Assembly: GCF_002979915.1 (NCBI RefSeq)
Contig: NZ_PCQA01000003.1
Span: 124,001-188,000 of the forward strand
Direction of reading: 5' to 3'
DNA: 64,000 bases
DNA from: Arthrobacter sp. MYb213
GTDB taxonomy: Bacteria > Actinomycetota > Actinomycetes > Actinomycetales > Micrococcaceae
A program made the position numbers and the translations under genes. Shown piece after piece: positions 34,011 through 42,150 of this stretch (positions within the stretch are counted from its first letter, which is position 1; every line of letters starts with the position of its first letter). The notes under the pieces are model-generated. The model had not been told where the DNA came from. It made no database searches and was given only the letters and a program-made list of their open reading frames with translations.

Positions 34011-34610
34011 TGCTGTTTAAGCAGTGGGTCTCGAATTGATTCCGGCGACTTGGTGCGTCACATGTCGACGCGGGCCCCTTTGGGTTTAATTGTGGATTAC
34101 TTCGCCCAAAGTTACGGCTCAGTAGCTTATAGTCCCTGTGACTACCGATTTCTAAGACCGTTGATTATCCACAAAACTATCCACACCTCTGTGGATGGTG
34201 CGTTGATAAGTTTGATTATGCGTCGAAAAACACCGCAATTCCGGACTTTATCCTGTGGACAACGTAATTTGAGAAGGTTGTCTCTACAAAGAAATAAACT
34301 TTCTGTCCACAGGCATGGAAATATGTTAATGCAAGTCAGGGCATATTTTGATGAGTTTAAGTGTGGTAATCCACAAGCTTCTCCCCAAGTCACGCACAGG
34401 TTCATCCACAGCGAGAGCCTGTTTATCCACAGATCTTGTGGATAACCGAGTTTACGGCTATGGATAAGAGACCTACTGTTGGCTTTGGGACTGATATATC
34501 CACAGGTACCGCTGACGCTATAGCGTCGGTCGGCAGTGACATGCTTGAGCGTTGCCATCGGGGCACAAGGGTATTTCCCAGAGGTTCAATAGGGGATGGA
34601 AGTGTCTGTT
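34011..34610. other. 600-base non-coding region upstream of dnaB
   Basis: No gene is supported. It contains the DnaA-box cluster described separately and, near its right end, an AT-rich stretch that may hold the dnaB promoter. A reading frame runs through 33987-34445 but its composition is set by the repeated boxes and it has no coding signs. Confidence 0.6.
34165..34504. promoter_or_regulatory. DnaA-box cluster (origin-like) upstream of dnaB
   Basis: In 340 bases there are three exact TTATCCACA boxes (34165-34173, 34423-34431 and 34437-34445 on the minus strand), one TTGTCCACA on the minus strand (34254-34262), and five near copies with one mismatch (34177-34185, 34303-34311, 34367-34375, 34402-34410, 34496-34504), plus a weaker one at 34190-34198. 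The stretch is AT-rich and has no real gene. This density is that of a replication origin or of a DnaA-titration/regulatory locus. No dnaA or dnaN is nearby, so I do not call it oriC. Confidence 0.75.
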
Positions 34611-35966
34611 ATGAGTGCGGAACCGGTCTACGAGAGTCAGGGTTCTGAGGCGGGTCGTACCCCGCCGCAGGATATTCCTGCCGAAATGTCGGTTCTCGGC
34701 GGCATGATGCTGTCTAAAGATGCCATCGCCGACGTGGTTGAGGTGTTGCGTGGAACAGATTTTTATCGTCCAGCCCACGAGTCAATCTTCGATGCAATTA
34801 TCGACCTCTACGGCCGTGGTGAGCCTGCCGATGCGGTGACCGTCTCGGATCTGCTCACCAAGCGCAGCGAAATCGCCCGTGTTGGTGGAGCTGCCTACCT
34901 TCATAATCTCATCCAACAGGTACCAACGGCAGCAAACGCCGGCTACTACGCTGAGATTGTCCGTGAGCGTGCGGTGCTCCGCCGTCTGGTGGATGCCGGA
35001 ACACGCATCGTGCAGATGGGTTACTCGCCCGATGGTGAAGTTGACGCCATCGTGAACGAAGCCCAGGCCGAGGTCTATAAGGTTGCCGAAAATCGAAATA
35101 GTGAAGACTATGTACGCCTCTCGGACATCATCGAAGGAACCGTTGATGAAATCGAGAACGCAGCGAATGCCGGCGACGGGATTACCGGTGTGCCTACCGG
35201 ATTCTACGAGTTTGACGAGCTGACCCAGGGTTTGAAGGGCGGACAGATGATTATCATCGCGGCCCGTCCGGCCGTGGGTAAATCAACCTTTGCGTTGGAC
35301 TTCGCCCGTTCGGCGGCCATTAAGAACAATATGGCCACCGTCTTCTTCTCCCTAGAAATGGGCCGCAATGAAATTGCGATGCGACTGCTTTCAGCCGAAG
35401 CATCCATTCAGCTCCAGGACCTGCGTAAGGGCTCGGTAGAGGACGCGCAGTGGACCAAGATTGCCACCACCATGGGACGGCTGAACGAAGCGCCACTATT
35501 CATCGACGATTCTCCGAATATGTCCATGATGGAAATTCGAGCGAAGTGCCGACGGCTCAAGCAGCGCAATGAGTTGCGCATGATCATCCTCGACTACCTG
35601 CAGCTGATGAGCTCCGGTAAGCGTGTGGAATCGCGTCAGCAGGAAGTCTCTGAGTTCTCCCGTAACCTCAAGCTGCTGGCCAAGGAGCTAGACGTTCCGC
35701 TAGTTGCCCTGTCGCAGCTGAACCGTGGTTCCGAGCAACGTACCGACAAGAAGCCAATGATTTCGGACCTTCGTGAATCGGGTTCGATCGAGCAGGACGC
35801 CGATATGGTCATCTTGCTGCACCGTGATGACGTGTATGACAAGGAAAATCGTCCGGGTGAAGCCGACGTGATCATCGCTAAGCACCGTGCCGGTCCCACC
35901 AAGACCATCACCGTGGCCTTCCAGGGTCACTACTCGCGCTTCAGCAACATGCAAAACGACGGCTAA
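34611..35966 (+). CDS. dnaB: Replicative DNA helicase
   Basis: A 451-residue hexameric helicase that opens DNA at the replication fork. The N-terminal domain (residues 15-115) contains DIPAEMSVLGGMMLSKDAI; the RecA-like C-terminal domain starts at about 180 with Walker A ARPAVGKSTFALDFARSAA, then FFSLEMGRNEIAMRLL, Walker B MIILDYLQLMSSG and QDADMVILLHRDDVY. The length is normal and no intein is present. I chose ATG at 34611 (MSAEPVYE) because an earlier ATG at 34596 sits directly on the purine tract. A DnaA-box cluster precedes it and a strong terminator follows. Confidence 0.96.
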   Translation: MSAEPVYESQGSEAGRTPPQDIPAEMSVLGGMMLSKDAIADVVEVLRGTDFYRPAHESIFDAIIDLYGRGEPADAVTVSDLLTKRSEIARVGGAAYLHNLIQQVPTAANAGYYAEIVRERAVLRRLVDAGTRIVQMGYSPDGEVDAIVNEAQAEVYKVAENRNSEDYVRLSDIIEGTVDEIENAANAGDGITGVPTGFYEFDELTQGLKGGQMIIIAARPAVGKSTFALDFARSAAIKNNMATVFFSLEMGRNEIAMRLLSAEASIQLQDLRKGSVEDAQWTKIATTMGRLNEAPLFIDDSPNMSMMEIRAKCRRLKQRNELRMIILDYLQLMSSGKRVESRQQEVSEFSRNLKLLAKELDVPLVALSQLNRGSEQRTDKKPMISDLRESGSIEQDADMVILLHRDDVYDKENRPGEADVIIAKHRAGPTKTITVAFQGHYSRFSNMQNDG

Positions 35967-35989
35967 GAGTTTGCCTTAGACCAAAACAA

Positions 35990-36036
35990 AAATGTTGGGC
36001 TCAAGAAATCATGGAGATTCCTTGAGCCCAACATTT
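35990..36036 (+). terminator. Terminator of dnaB
   Basis: A perfect 16-bp stem, AAATGTTGGGCTCAAG (35990-36005) with CTTGAGCCCAACATTT (36021-36036), runs into TTTTAA. Confidence 0.9.
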
Positions 36037-36073
36037 TTAAGTTAGTAGCTAGCTCTCGCAAAATTTGGGCAGG

Positions 36074-36184
36074 CTAGAAAAGGCTGAGCACCCCGCTGGA
36101 AAGAATTCCCGTGGCACCAACCATGACGGCTAGAGAAACCGCGGTGATTTTGACCATGCGGCGACGTGTATCTTCTTTAAGCAT
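36074..36184 (-). CDS. Small single-helix membrane protein, 36 residues
   Basis: Unrecognised very small gene. ATG at 36184 follows GAAGG at six bases. The peptide begins with a basic/acidic patch (MLKEDTRRRMVK) and continues as one hydrophobic helix (ITAVSLAVMVGATGILSSG) ending VLSLF. The positive-inside pattern fits an inner-membrane micro-protein. It lies between dnaB (convergent) and a divergent MFS transporter. The composition is not what a random frame would give, but there is no homology evidence. Confidence 0.55.
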   Translation of the reverse strand: MLKEDTRRRMVKITAVSLAVMVGATGILSSGVLSLF

Positions 36185-36270
36185 GCCTTCAGCTTACAAA
36201 GCAAAGCTGAATAAACACTAACCAAGGGGGCCGAATCAGCGGGCGTGACATTCGATGAAAGAATGACCGT

Positions 36271-37653
36271 ATGCCTTCGTCACCCACCCCACCCGCAAAA
36301 ACTTCGGGTACCGAGTCGATCTACGACGCCAAATATTTAGCCACTACCGTGGGAATGTTTGTTTTAGTGTTCCTGGTGGCCTTTGAATCGATGGCTGTGA
36401 CCACCGTAATGCCGCTGGTCAGCGAATTATTAGACGGGCAACGCTACTTTGCGCTGGCCTTTGCCGCTCCCATGGCTAGTGCCATGCTCGGTATGGTTGC
36501 CGCAGGTGAAATATCGGATCGGCGCGGTCCAAAAATCCCGCTCTATGCCTCAGTGGGTGTCTTTGTTATTGGCCTCCTGATCTGCGGGACGGCGAACACC
36601 ATGCAGGTGTTGATTCTTGGAAGGATCTTGCAGGGCATTGGTGGGGGCGCTATTACCGTGGCCATCTATGTGTTGATCGCCAGAGCTTACCCAGCAATTC
36701 TCCATACAAAAATTTTTGCACTCTTCGCCACCGCCTGGGTGATCCCGGCTTTGATTGGCCCGTGGATAGCAGGGCTCATTGCCACCTATATCCACTGGCG
36801 CGCGGTATTCCTTGGGGTTCTAGTATTTATTGCGCTGGCCTTTATCGCTATCGTCCCCACCTTGCACCGAATGTCCGCAGAACGTGATCCCAGCTTGGGC
36901 CCGGTATCAACCAAACGCCTACTATTAGCGGCGCTCACCGGTGCGCTGGTCATCGTGATGAACCTACTTGGCAACGCCGGGACCGGGTGGTCTTTAGCCG
37001 CTTTGCTGGCTGCATTGTTACTCGCGCTGGTAGCCATCAAACCCTTGCTTCCGCGTGGAACTTTTACCGTACGACGCGGACTGCCGGCCACAATAATGAC
37101 CCGCACGCTGGTAGCTGGCGCATTTTTCGGGGCGGAGATTTACCTTCCCTATATGCTCCGCGAAGACTACTTCTTGGCGCCAGACCGCGCCGGGCTAGTC
37201 CTTACGGCGTCCGCATTGATGTGGTCTTTAGGATCCTGGTTGCAAGGCAGAGTCGGAGATCGGCTCAGCAACGCTGCCTGCATTTCGATTGGTGGCGTAG
37301 CCGGTGTAATCGCAATATCCACTGCGTTGTGCGCGGCATTGTTCCATCCGCCCGTGGTGGTACTTGTCGCCGGATGGGCGGTTGGCGGGTTTGGCATGGG
37401 GATGATCTTCCCGCGACAAACCGTGAACATGTTTGCCCTGTCGTCTAAGGCAGAACAAGGCTTTAACTCCTCGGCTATGACTTTGGCAGACTCGCTAGGC
37501 AACGCATCGGTGACCGCGCTGGGTGGTGTCATCTTCGCCATGGCCGCTATCGGATTTGGCTTTGTCGCAGTCTTCGCGTTCTCGCTGGTCTTGATCCTTG
37601 TACTGCTGATCATCGCCCCGCGTACCAAAGCCAGTGCCGTAGTAAGTGTTTAG
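36271..37653 (+). CDS. MFS drug-type transporter
   Basis: A 460-residue major facilitator with about 12-14 membrane helices. The motif A region is AAGEISDRRGPKIPLYASVG, and the helix 5 segment GRILQGIGGGAITVAIYVLI fits the drug:proton antiporters (motif C-like). It probably exports a small toxic compound; the substrate is not inferable. A HhH gene begins 13 bases after its stop. Confidence 0.85.
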   Translation: MPSSPTPPAKTSGTESIYDAKYLATTVGMFVLVFLVAFESMAVTTVMPLVSELLDGQRYFALAFAAPMASAMLGMVAAGEISDRRGPKIPLYASVGVFVIGLLICGTANTMQVLILGRILQGIGGGAITVAIYVLIARAYPAILHTKIFALFATAWVIPALIGPWIAGLIATYIHWRAVFLGVLVFIALAFIAIVPTLHRMSAERDPSLGPVSTKRLLLAALTGALVIVMNLLGNAGTGWSLAALLAALLLALVAIKPLLPRGTFTVRRGLPATIMTRTLVAGAFFGAEIYLPYMLREDYFLAPDRAGLVLTASALMWSLGSWLQGRVGDRLSNAACISIGGVAGVIAISTALCAALFHPPVVVLVAGWAVGGFGMGMIFPRQTVNMFALSSKAEQGFNSSAMTLADSLGNASVTALGGVIFAMAAIGFGFVAVFAFSLVLILVLLIIAPRTKASAVVSV

Positions 37654-37666
37654 TTATGCTGGTCAA

Positions 37667-37855
37667 ATGGCTACCAAATTACCGGTGATCGGGGCACCTG
37701 CAACCCGGGCATTGGAAAAAGCCGGCATCACCAGCCTGGAACAGGCAGGGGATACCGGCTTTAAAGCAATGGCAGCACTTCACGGGGTGGGGCCGAAAGC
37801 CCTGAAGATTCTTAGTGAAGCGCTCGCCGAGCGCGGACTGACCATGAAGGGCTAA
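37667..37855 (+). CDS. Small helix-hairpin-helix protein
   Basis: A 62-residue protein that is a single helix-hairpin-helix unit: PATRALEKAGITSLEQAGD, then AMAALHGVGPKALKILSEALAERGL, where GVGPKAL is the hairpin. Such units bind DNA without sequence preference; small free forms are common in actinobacteria and their role is unknown. ATG at 37667 is chosen over a start at 37646 that overlaps the MFS stop. It overlaps the convergent GNAT gene by four bases. Confidence 0.8.
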   Translation: MATKLPVIGAPATRALEKAGITSLEQAGDTGFKAMAALHGVGPKALKILSEALAERGLTMKG

Positions 37856-38184
37856 GCGCTTGGCAGGGCCTTTAAATGCTCGTCCGTGGTGGCGGCTAGA
37901 TGCTCTTGGAATTCAGGATGTTTAGCAATGTAGGCCTTGACATAAGGGCAGACCGCGACGATTTGTGCCCCGCCGGAGATCGTGTTGTCCAACGCGAATT
38001 TCACCATCACGCTGGCTAGCCCTTGGCCGCCATATTCCTCATCTACTACCGTGTGGAAGAAGATCCGCTCGACACCTTCCGCGCCCTGAAAATCACGGTA
38101 GTGTGCGGCTCCAATCAACTTTCCGTTGTCGTCCAAGGCATAACGATTGCGATCCGGAAGATATGCCGGGGTAATCTCACTCAT
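37852..38184 (-). CDS. Small GNAT N-acetyltransferase (Acetyltransf_CG type)
   Basis: A 110-residue protein of the short GNAT family. RNRYALDDNGKLIGAAHYRD begins it, then the acetyl-CoA-binding EYGGQGLASVMVKFALDN (the Q-x-x-G-x-G/A loop in shortened form) and VAVCPYVKAYIAKHPEFQEHL. The substrate is unknown. Its start lies 15 bases after the pirin stop, so both may be co-transcribed. Confidence 0.85.
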   Translation of the reverse strand: MSEITPAYLPDRNRYALDDNGKLIGAAHYRDFQGAEGVERIFFHTVVDEEYGGQGLASVMVKFALDNTISGGAQIVAVCPYVKAYIAKHPEFQEHLAATTDEHLKALPSA

Positions 38185-38198
38185 GGTGATTCAACTTT

Positions 38199-39200
38199 CT
38201 ACGAGGGGTTCACGCGGGGACGTAGGCGGACGGTGGGTAAGGCCGGGGCAGGTAATGCCGCCGGAGTATTCGCAGGGAAAGGTCCAAACCGATCTTCTGA
38301 GGCATCTCCCGGTTCGGCACCAATTTCAGCCTGATATTGCGCACGGAAAGCAAGGACCTCTTCATGCGTGCGGCCCACAAAGTTCCACCACATCAGGATG
38401 TCTTCGCCTAGTGGCTCCCCACCAATGAGCAGTGCGCGCAATGGCTCGTCGCCTGCCTTAACTCGCAGAATAGTGCAGCCGGCTCGGACAAATCCGAGTT
38501 CACGGTGTTCCAACTGATTCCCATTAAGCGTGGCTTGGCCCTGGTCGATGAGCAACCCGTGTTCGTGATGGGCCGGCACAACGATCTCGACTTCCACTCC
38601 AGCTTCTAGATGCAGTTCCGCGCCACTGAGTTCGGTATGTGTTTTCACCGGTGAGGAAGAAATTTGATCACCGATGGCGAGGGATCCTAAGAATACGTTG
38701 AGCATCCAGCCAGCGCCGTTCATTGGCTCTGGACGGAAGTTCTCAAAGGTCGGTTCCATATTGCGTACCCGATCCGGCAGCGCAGTCCACAGCTGTGCTC
38801 CGTGCAAAACGGTGGCGTCTTCGCACAAGAACTCCGAATGCGTGATGCCATAACCGGCGGTCATCAAGTTCACTTCACCGGGACGTACTATCGCCTGATT
38901 CCCGGCAGAATCGATGTGCTCAATTTCTCCGGTGAATAACCACGAAACTGTCTGCAATCCGGTGTGTGGGTGGCGCGGAACGCTCATGCCACCGGTGAGC
39001 GAAACGTCATCCGGACCGTAATGATCAAGGAAACACCAAGCGCCAATCAAGCTCCGCTGACGCTGGGGAAGCGTACGGAATACGGTCATAGCTCGTGGAC
39101 CACCCAAGGGAACTGGGCGAGGTTCGAGGGTCTGTACCTCAAGATGCGCGTCAAGATTACTGCAATCAATTTCCGCAGGGACCGGTTCGAGGTTGCTCAT
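38199..39200 (-). CDS. Pirin family protein
   Basis: A 333-residue bicupin. Pirin motifs visible are FRTLPQRQRSLIGAWCFLDHYGP, VPRHPHTGLQTVSWLFTGEIEHIDSAG and MTAGYGITHSEF (in parts), with metal His residues in the HPHTGLQT cluster and a downstream Glu. Some bacterial pirins oxidise quercetin; others regulate metabolism by binding enzymes. No substrate hint here. It is followed by the GNAT gene and lies just after a TDT-family transporter on the same strand. Confidence 0.92.
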   Translation of the reverse strand: MSNLEPVPAEIDCSNLDAHLEVQTLEPRPVPLGGPRAMTVFRTLPQRQRSLIGAWCFLDHYGPDDVSLTGGMSVPRHPHTGLQTVSWLFTGEIEHIDSAGNQAIVRPGEVNLMTAGYGITHSEFLCEDATVLHGAQLWTALPDRVRNMEPTFENFRPEPMNGAGWMLNVFLGSLAIGDQISSSPVKTHTELSGAELHLEAGVEVEIVVPAHHEHGLLIDQGQATLNGNQLEHRELGFVRAGCTILRVKAGDEPLRALLIGGEPLGEDILMWWNFVGRTHEEVLAFRAQYQAEIGAEPGDASEDRFGPFPANTPAALPAPALPTVRLRPRVNPS

Positions 39201-39209
39201 AAGCTAAGA

Positions 39210-40241
39210 CTAGGCAGGTTGTTTCATTCGTGCCACCCATAACGCGATGGTTCCCGCCCAAGCCGCGACCGCAACCCAAATAAGTATTTGTCCTAAGGCA
39301 AAGAGGGCGGTGAAGTCCGGAATGGACCCCAATGAAAGGCAAGCTGTCGACAGCATGCCCAACGGGAACACAATGGCCCATAAGCCGGTCTCGTAGCTGA
39401 CCGGATGTCGATGCATCACATGTCGCCAGATCCCAAAAATTACCAGCAGCGGGATGAACCACAGTCCGATAGACAACAACGCCAACGTGGTGAAAGCGAT
39501 GTTTGCCTGTAGCCATTGCGGAATTTCACCACTATTTGCTAAGCCTAGAAGTTGCGAACCAGTTAGTACGCTGATCGCCGTGGCACCCATGAAGATCCAA
39601 TAGGTGGGGGAGAGTGTTTCGGCACGATTTGGGTAGCGAATCATCCGCACCGTCACCAGTGTTGCGGTCAGCAGGTAAAGCGCACATCCCAGCAACCAGA
39701 TACCTAAGGACAGCATCGGTGTCCAGGATCCGAGGTAGGTGTGGTGCGCTAGACCGCCTGCCACCGACTGAGTCGCAACAACCCAGAGGAACCAGGAGCC
39801 ATTGGCAAGTGTCAGCGCAGGCTCGGGACGCTCATGCAATACCAATCCGGCAGGAATGGCATAGGTGCCCGCAACCCAGAGGAGCGCACCAAAAATCATG
39901 GCTGTTAGTGCGGCGCCTGGCATATTCAAAACTGCCAAACCTAAGGCGAGGACGTTGGCTGCCGCGACGACGGTGAAGAATCCAAAACCAACCGCAGGGT
40001 TCAAGATATCTAACAGCATCGCGGCTGGGTGCCGAACCGCGCGTAGCGTCAGTACGCCCAGCAATCCAAGGAACATAACGAAGGCGAGCAGAGAAAATAC
40101 TTGTCCCAAGGCGATAAACCCAGACAGAACCAAGCCCAAGCCAATGATGCCGGTGGCCATGACGCTAGAAAAAACCGAGGGGGCAAGAGCGGTAACCCAA
40201 TGTGCGAAGCGCGGGCGTATGCCATCGAGTTTTTGGTTCAC
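39210..40241 (-). CDS. TDT/SLAC1-family membrane transporter (TehA/Mae1-like)
   Basis: A 343-residue protein with about ten membrane helices. SVFSSVMATGIIGLGLVLSG, LTGSQLLGLANSG and TGLWAIVFPLGMLSTACLSLG (in parts) are typical of the tellurite-resistance/dicarboxylate transporter family, in which a central Phe gates anion flow. It may move organic anions or sulfite. It is the first gene of a three-gene minus-strand run (TDT, pirin, GNAT). Confidence 0.84.
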   Translation of the reverse strand: MNQKLDGIRPRFAHWVTALAPSVFSSVMATGIIGLGLVLSGFIALGQVFSLLAFVMFLGLLGVLTLRAVRHPAAMLLDILNPAVGFGFFTVVAAANVLALGLAVLNMPGAALTAMIFGALLWVAGTYAIPAGLVLHERPEPALTLANGSWFLWVVATQSVAGGLAHHTYLGSWTPMLSLGIWLLGCALYLLTATLVTVRMIRYPNRAETLSPTYWIFMGATAISVLTGSQLLGLANSGEIPQWLQANIAFTTLALLSIGLWFIPLLVIFGIWRHVMHRHPVSYETGLWAIVFPLGMLSTACLSLGSIPDFTALFALGQILIWVAVAAWAGTIALWVARMKQPA

Positions 40242-40376
40242 CTGTTGTTCCTCGTATTCGTCGGTCTCAAATTTGAGGGTAGCGCGAGCGGGGCTTGCTA
40301 TCCAAGCCGCGTCTCAGGTTGCTGGCGTACGATCTTAAGGAAGGTACCGGGATGAGCTCAAGGAGAACTAAACATC

Positions 40377-40838
40377 GTGGACACTACCAATCTTCGTCGT
40401 GATGATCTGCTTAAGCTTGAACGACAATTATGTTTCGGGTTAGCGGTCGCCTCACGCGCGGTGATTTCAGCCTATAAGCCCGTGCTTGACCCGATGGGTC
40501 TGACCCACCCGCAGTACCTAGTCATGCTGGCTTTATGGGAGCACGGCCCGATGGGCGCTCGTGAACTCAGCGAGAAGCTGCATTTGGATCCGGGAACCCT
40601 CACTCCGTTGGTGAAACGGCTTGAGAAAGCCGGTTTGCTTGAACGTCGCAAGAATCCTCGGGATGAACGCGCAATTTTGATTGAAATTACGGCGCAGGGC
40701 AGCGCATTGCGTGAACACGCACTGGATGTTCCTAGCGAGATGATGCAGCGACTAAACCTCAGCGAAGAAAAGGTTGTTGAGCTGTGTGAGATTCTTGGCT
40801 CGGTCGTGAACGCGGGAATTTCTGCGCCGAGAGAGTGA
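40377..40838 (+). CDS. OhrR-like MarR-family regulator
   Basis: A 153-residue winged-helix repressor. RDDLLKLERQLCFGLAVASR carries a Cys near residue 19 at the place of the peroxide-sensing Cys of OhrR, and SYKP/AYKPVLDPMGLTHPQYLVMLALWEHGP plus GTLTPLVKRLEKAGLLERRK are standard (in parts). It therefore probably senses organic peroxides. No ohr gene is adjacent; the target may be the gene at 40931 or one elsewhere. GTG start with AAGGAG. Confidence 0.85.
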   Translation: MDTTNLRRDDLLKLERQLCFGLAVASRAVISAYKPVLDPMGLTHPQYLVMLALWEHGPMGARELSEKLHLDPGTLTPLVKRLEKAGLLERRKNPRDERAILIEITAQGSALREHALDVPSEMMQRLNLSEEKVVELCEILGSVVNAGISAPRE

Positions 40839-40847
40839 TCTAAAATA

Positions 40848-40865
40848 TAGTTGGTGCACCAACTA
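40848..40865. promoter_or_regulatory. Perfect 18-base palindrome between the MarR gene and the next ORF
   Basis: TAGTTGGTGCACCAACTA reads the same on both strands. It lies 10 bases after the MarR stop and about 65 before the next start, and TATAGT overlaps its left end. This is a good candidate operator of a dimeric regulator. Confidence 0.6.
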
Positions 40866-40930
40866 ATAGCGTAGACTTGAAGTACTGACGTAGCCCGCCC
40901 AGGCGCACCGACAAGCATGAGGTTTACACC

Positions 40931-41188
40931 ATGGACGAGTCACCACTACCCATCATCAGAGATACCACCGGACTAAGCCTTTGGTACCGCGCCCTTTGGC
41001 GCCTAAAGTTTCTAGGCCTGAGCATTTTCGGCCCGGCTGAGCGCTCGGTAGCCACCAGTCCGCGCGAACGTATCAAGTGGGATCGGGCCATGATGGTGTT
41101 GCGCGCACATCAGGCCGCCGGAACACAGCCTGATGAACAGACCATTTACACCACTAACCGCATGGAATCACGTCGCCCCAAACAGTAG
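40931..41188 (+). CDS. Hypothetical protein, 85 residues
   Basis: Unrecognised. The N-terminal half has an aromatic amphipathic stretch (LSLWYRALWRLKFLGLSIFG) and the C-terminal half is hydrophilic and basic (ERIKWDRAMMVLRAHQ, ends ESRRPKQ). It could be a peripheral membrane or DNA-associated protein. It follows the OhrR-like regulator and a palindrome, and may be controlled by it. No clear ribosome binding site stronger than AGGTTTACACC-type context was seen. Confidence 0.55.
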   Translation: MDESPLPIIRDTTGLSLWYRALWRLKFLGLSIFGPAERSVATSPRERIKWDRAMMVLRAHQAAGTQPDEQTIYTTNRMESRRPKQ

Positions 41189-41227
41189 GCAGTCGATTCT
41201 TTAGAAGGACCACGGTAAAATCTGACT

Positions 41228-41677
41228 ATGCAGGAAATGACTGAACTTGTAGTGTCCCGGCAATTCACCGCACCGCGTAGCGCGGTGTGGGCGGCTTTTG
41301 TTGAGCCAGAAATTATCGCCCAATGGTGGGGCCCGCAAGGGTGGAACGTGCAAGATGGCTCGGTCATCCTGGAACCAAAAGTCGGCGGACGTCACGAACT
41401 GACCTTGGAGCAGGGGGATAACCCCGAAGCGCAGGTGCCTCTCAAGGCGGTAGTCACCGTCTTTGACGAACATATTTGTCTGGCCAGTGCCGACGGCCCG
41501 CATGAGATGACCTTGGATCTGGTGATCCACACCAAGGTGGACTTCAAAGAATTCGCAGGACAGACCTTTGTGACTCTCACTCAGACGCCACTGCCATACG
41601 AGGTCATCGACACCAGCACCAAGGCGTGGAACTCGGCCTTCGCGAAACTTGAATCGTTATTGTCCGAATACTTCTAA
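41228..41677 (+). CDS. SRPBCC / AHSA1-domain protein
   Basis: A 149-residue helix-grip protein. LVVSRQFTAPRSAVWAAFVEPEIIAQWWGPQGW is the usual AHSA1/START-like opening (in parts: APRSAVWAAFVEPEIIAQWW), and WNSAFAKLESLLSEYF closes it. These proteins bind small hydrophobic ligands. It overlaps the convergent NTF2-like gene by 21 bases. Confidence 0.85.
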   Translation: MQEMTELVVSRQFTAPRSAVWAAFVEPEIIAQWWGPQGWNVQDGSVILEPKVGGRHELTLEQGDNPEAQVPLKAVVTVFDEHICLASADGPHEMTLDLVIHTKVDFKEFAGQTFVTLTQTPLPYEVIDTSTKAWNSAFAKLESLLSEYF

Positions 41678-42073
41678 GTGGGGTCTGGAGACTAGGTAAC
41701 TGCGCACGGAGGCAATACGCGCTGTTTTGGTTGCCCCGGTAAAGCGCAGTACATGGCTAAAGGCGGCGGAGATATCTTGATCGTTGGTGACGTTTCCATC
41801 GGTGCTGCCCTCGCGTCCGTGAGTTAGTACGCTTTTGAATTCTAAAGACTTCGTTTCTCTGGAAGTACTCACCCATTGGCATAAGGCATCGATTCCGTGC
41901 AACGTCCCAAAGCCCACGATTTCCCATTCAATATCGTCGCTCACCCACCGTTTCAGATGGTCGACGTCCTTGCTGTGCAAGGCCACAATCACTTCTTGAA
42001 TGATTTGATGCCGCGGGGCGTTACCGCAATTCTGCGGATAACTGATCTGTAAGTTTGAACGTTCGGCTGACAT
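41657..42073 (-). CDS. NTF2-like/SnoaL-type protein
   Basis: A 138-residue cone-shaped alpha+beta protein. IIQEVIVALHSKDVDHLKRW, VSDDIEWEIVGFGTLHGID and the beta strands after it fit the NTF2-like/SnoaL superfamily. The role is unknown. It is on the minus strand and converges with the SRPBCC gene with a 21-base overlap. Confidence 0.72.
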   Translation of the reverse strand: MSAERSNLQISYPQNCGNAPRHQIIQEVIVALHSKDVDHLKRWVSDDIEWEIVGFGTLHGIDALCQWVSTSRETKSLEFKSVLTHGREGSTDGNVTNDQDISAAFSHVLRFTGATKTARIASVRSYLVSRPHLEVFGQ

Positions 42074-42150
42074 GTTTTCACTCGCCTGGCTTCGGACTTA
42101 AATGGTTTGTCCCACTATAGTCACCACTTTTGAGTCGAATAGGCAGAGCC

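Noticed and set aside
33987-34445. A 152-codon frame in the region before dnaB
   Set aside because: It crosses the terminator of the flavin reductase and the DnaA boxes, and its residues repeat the box sequence; no domain and no ribosome binding site.
34165-34504. Calling the DnaA-box cluster the chromosomal oriC
   Set aside because: Neither dnaA nor dnaN is near, and the skew change cannot be measured by eye. It is reported only as origin-like.
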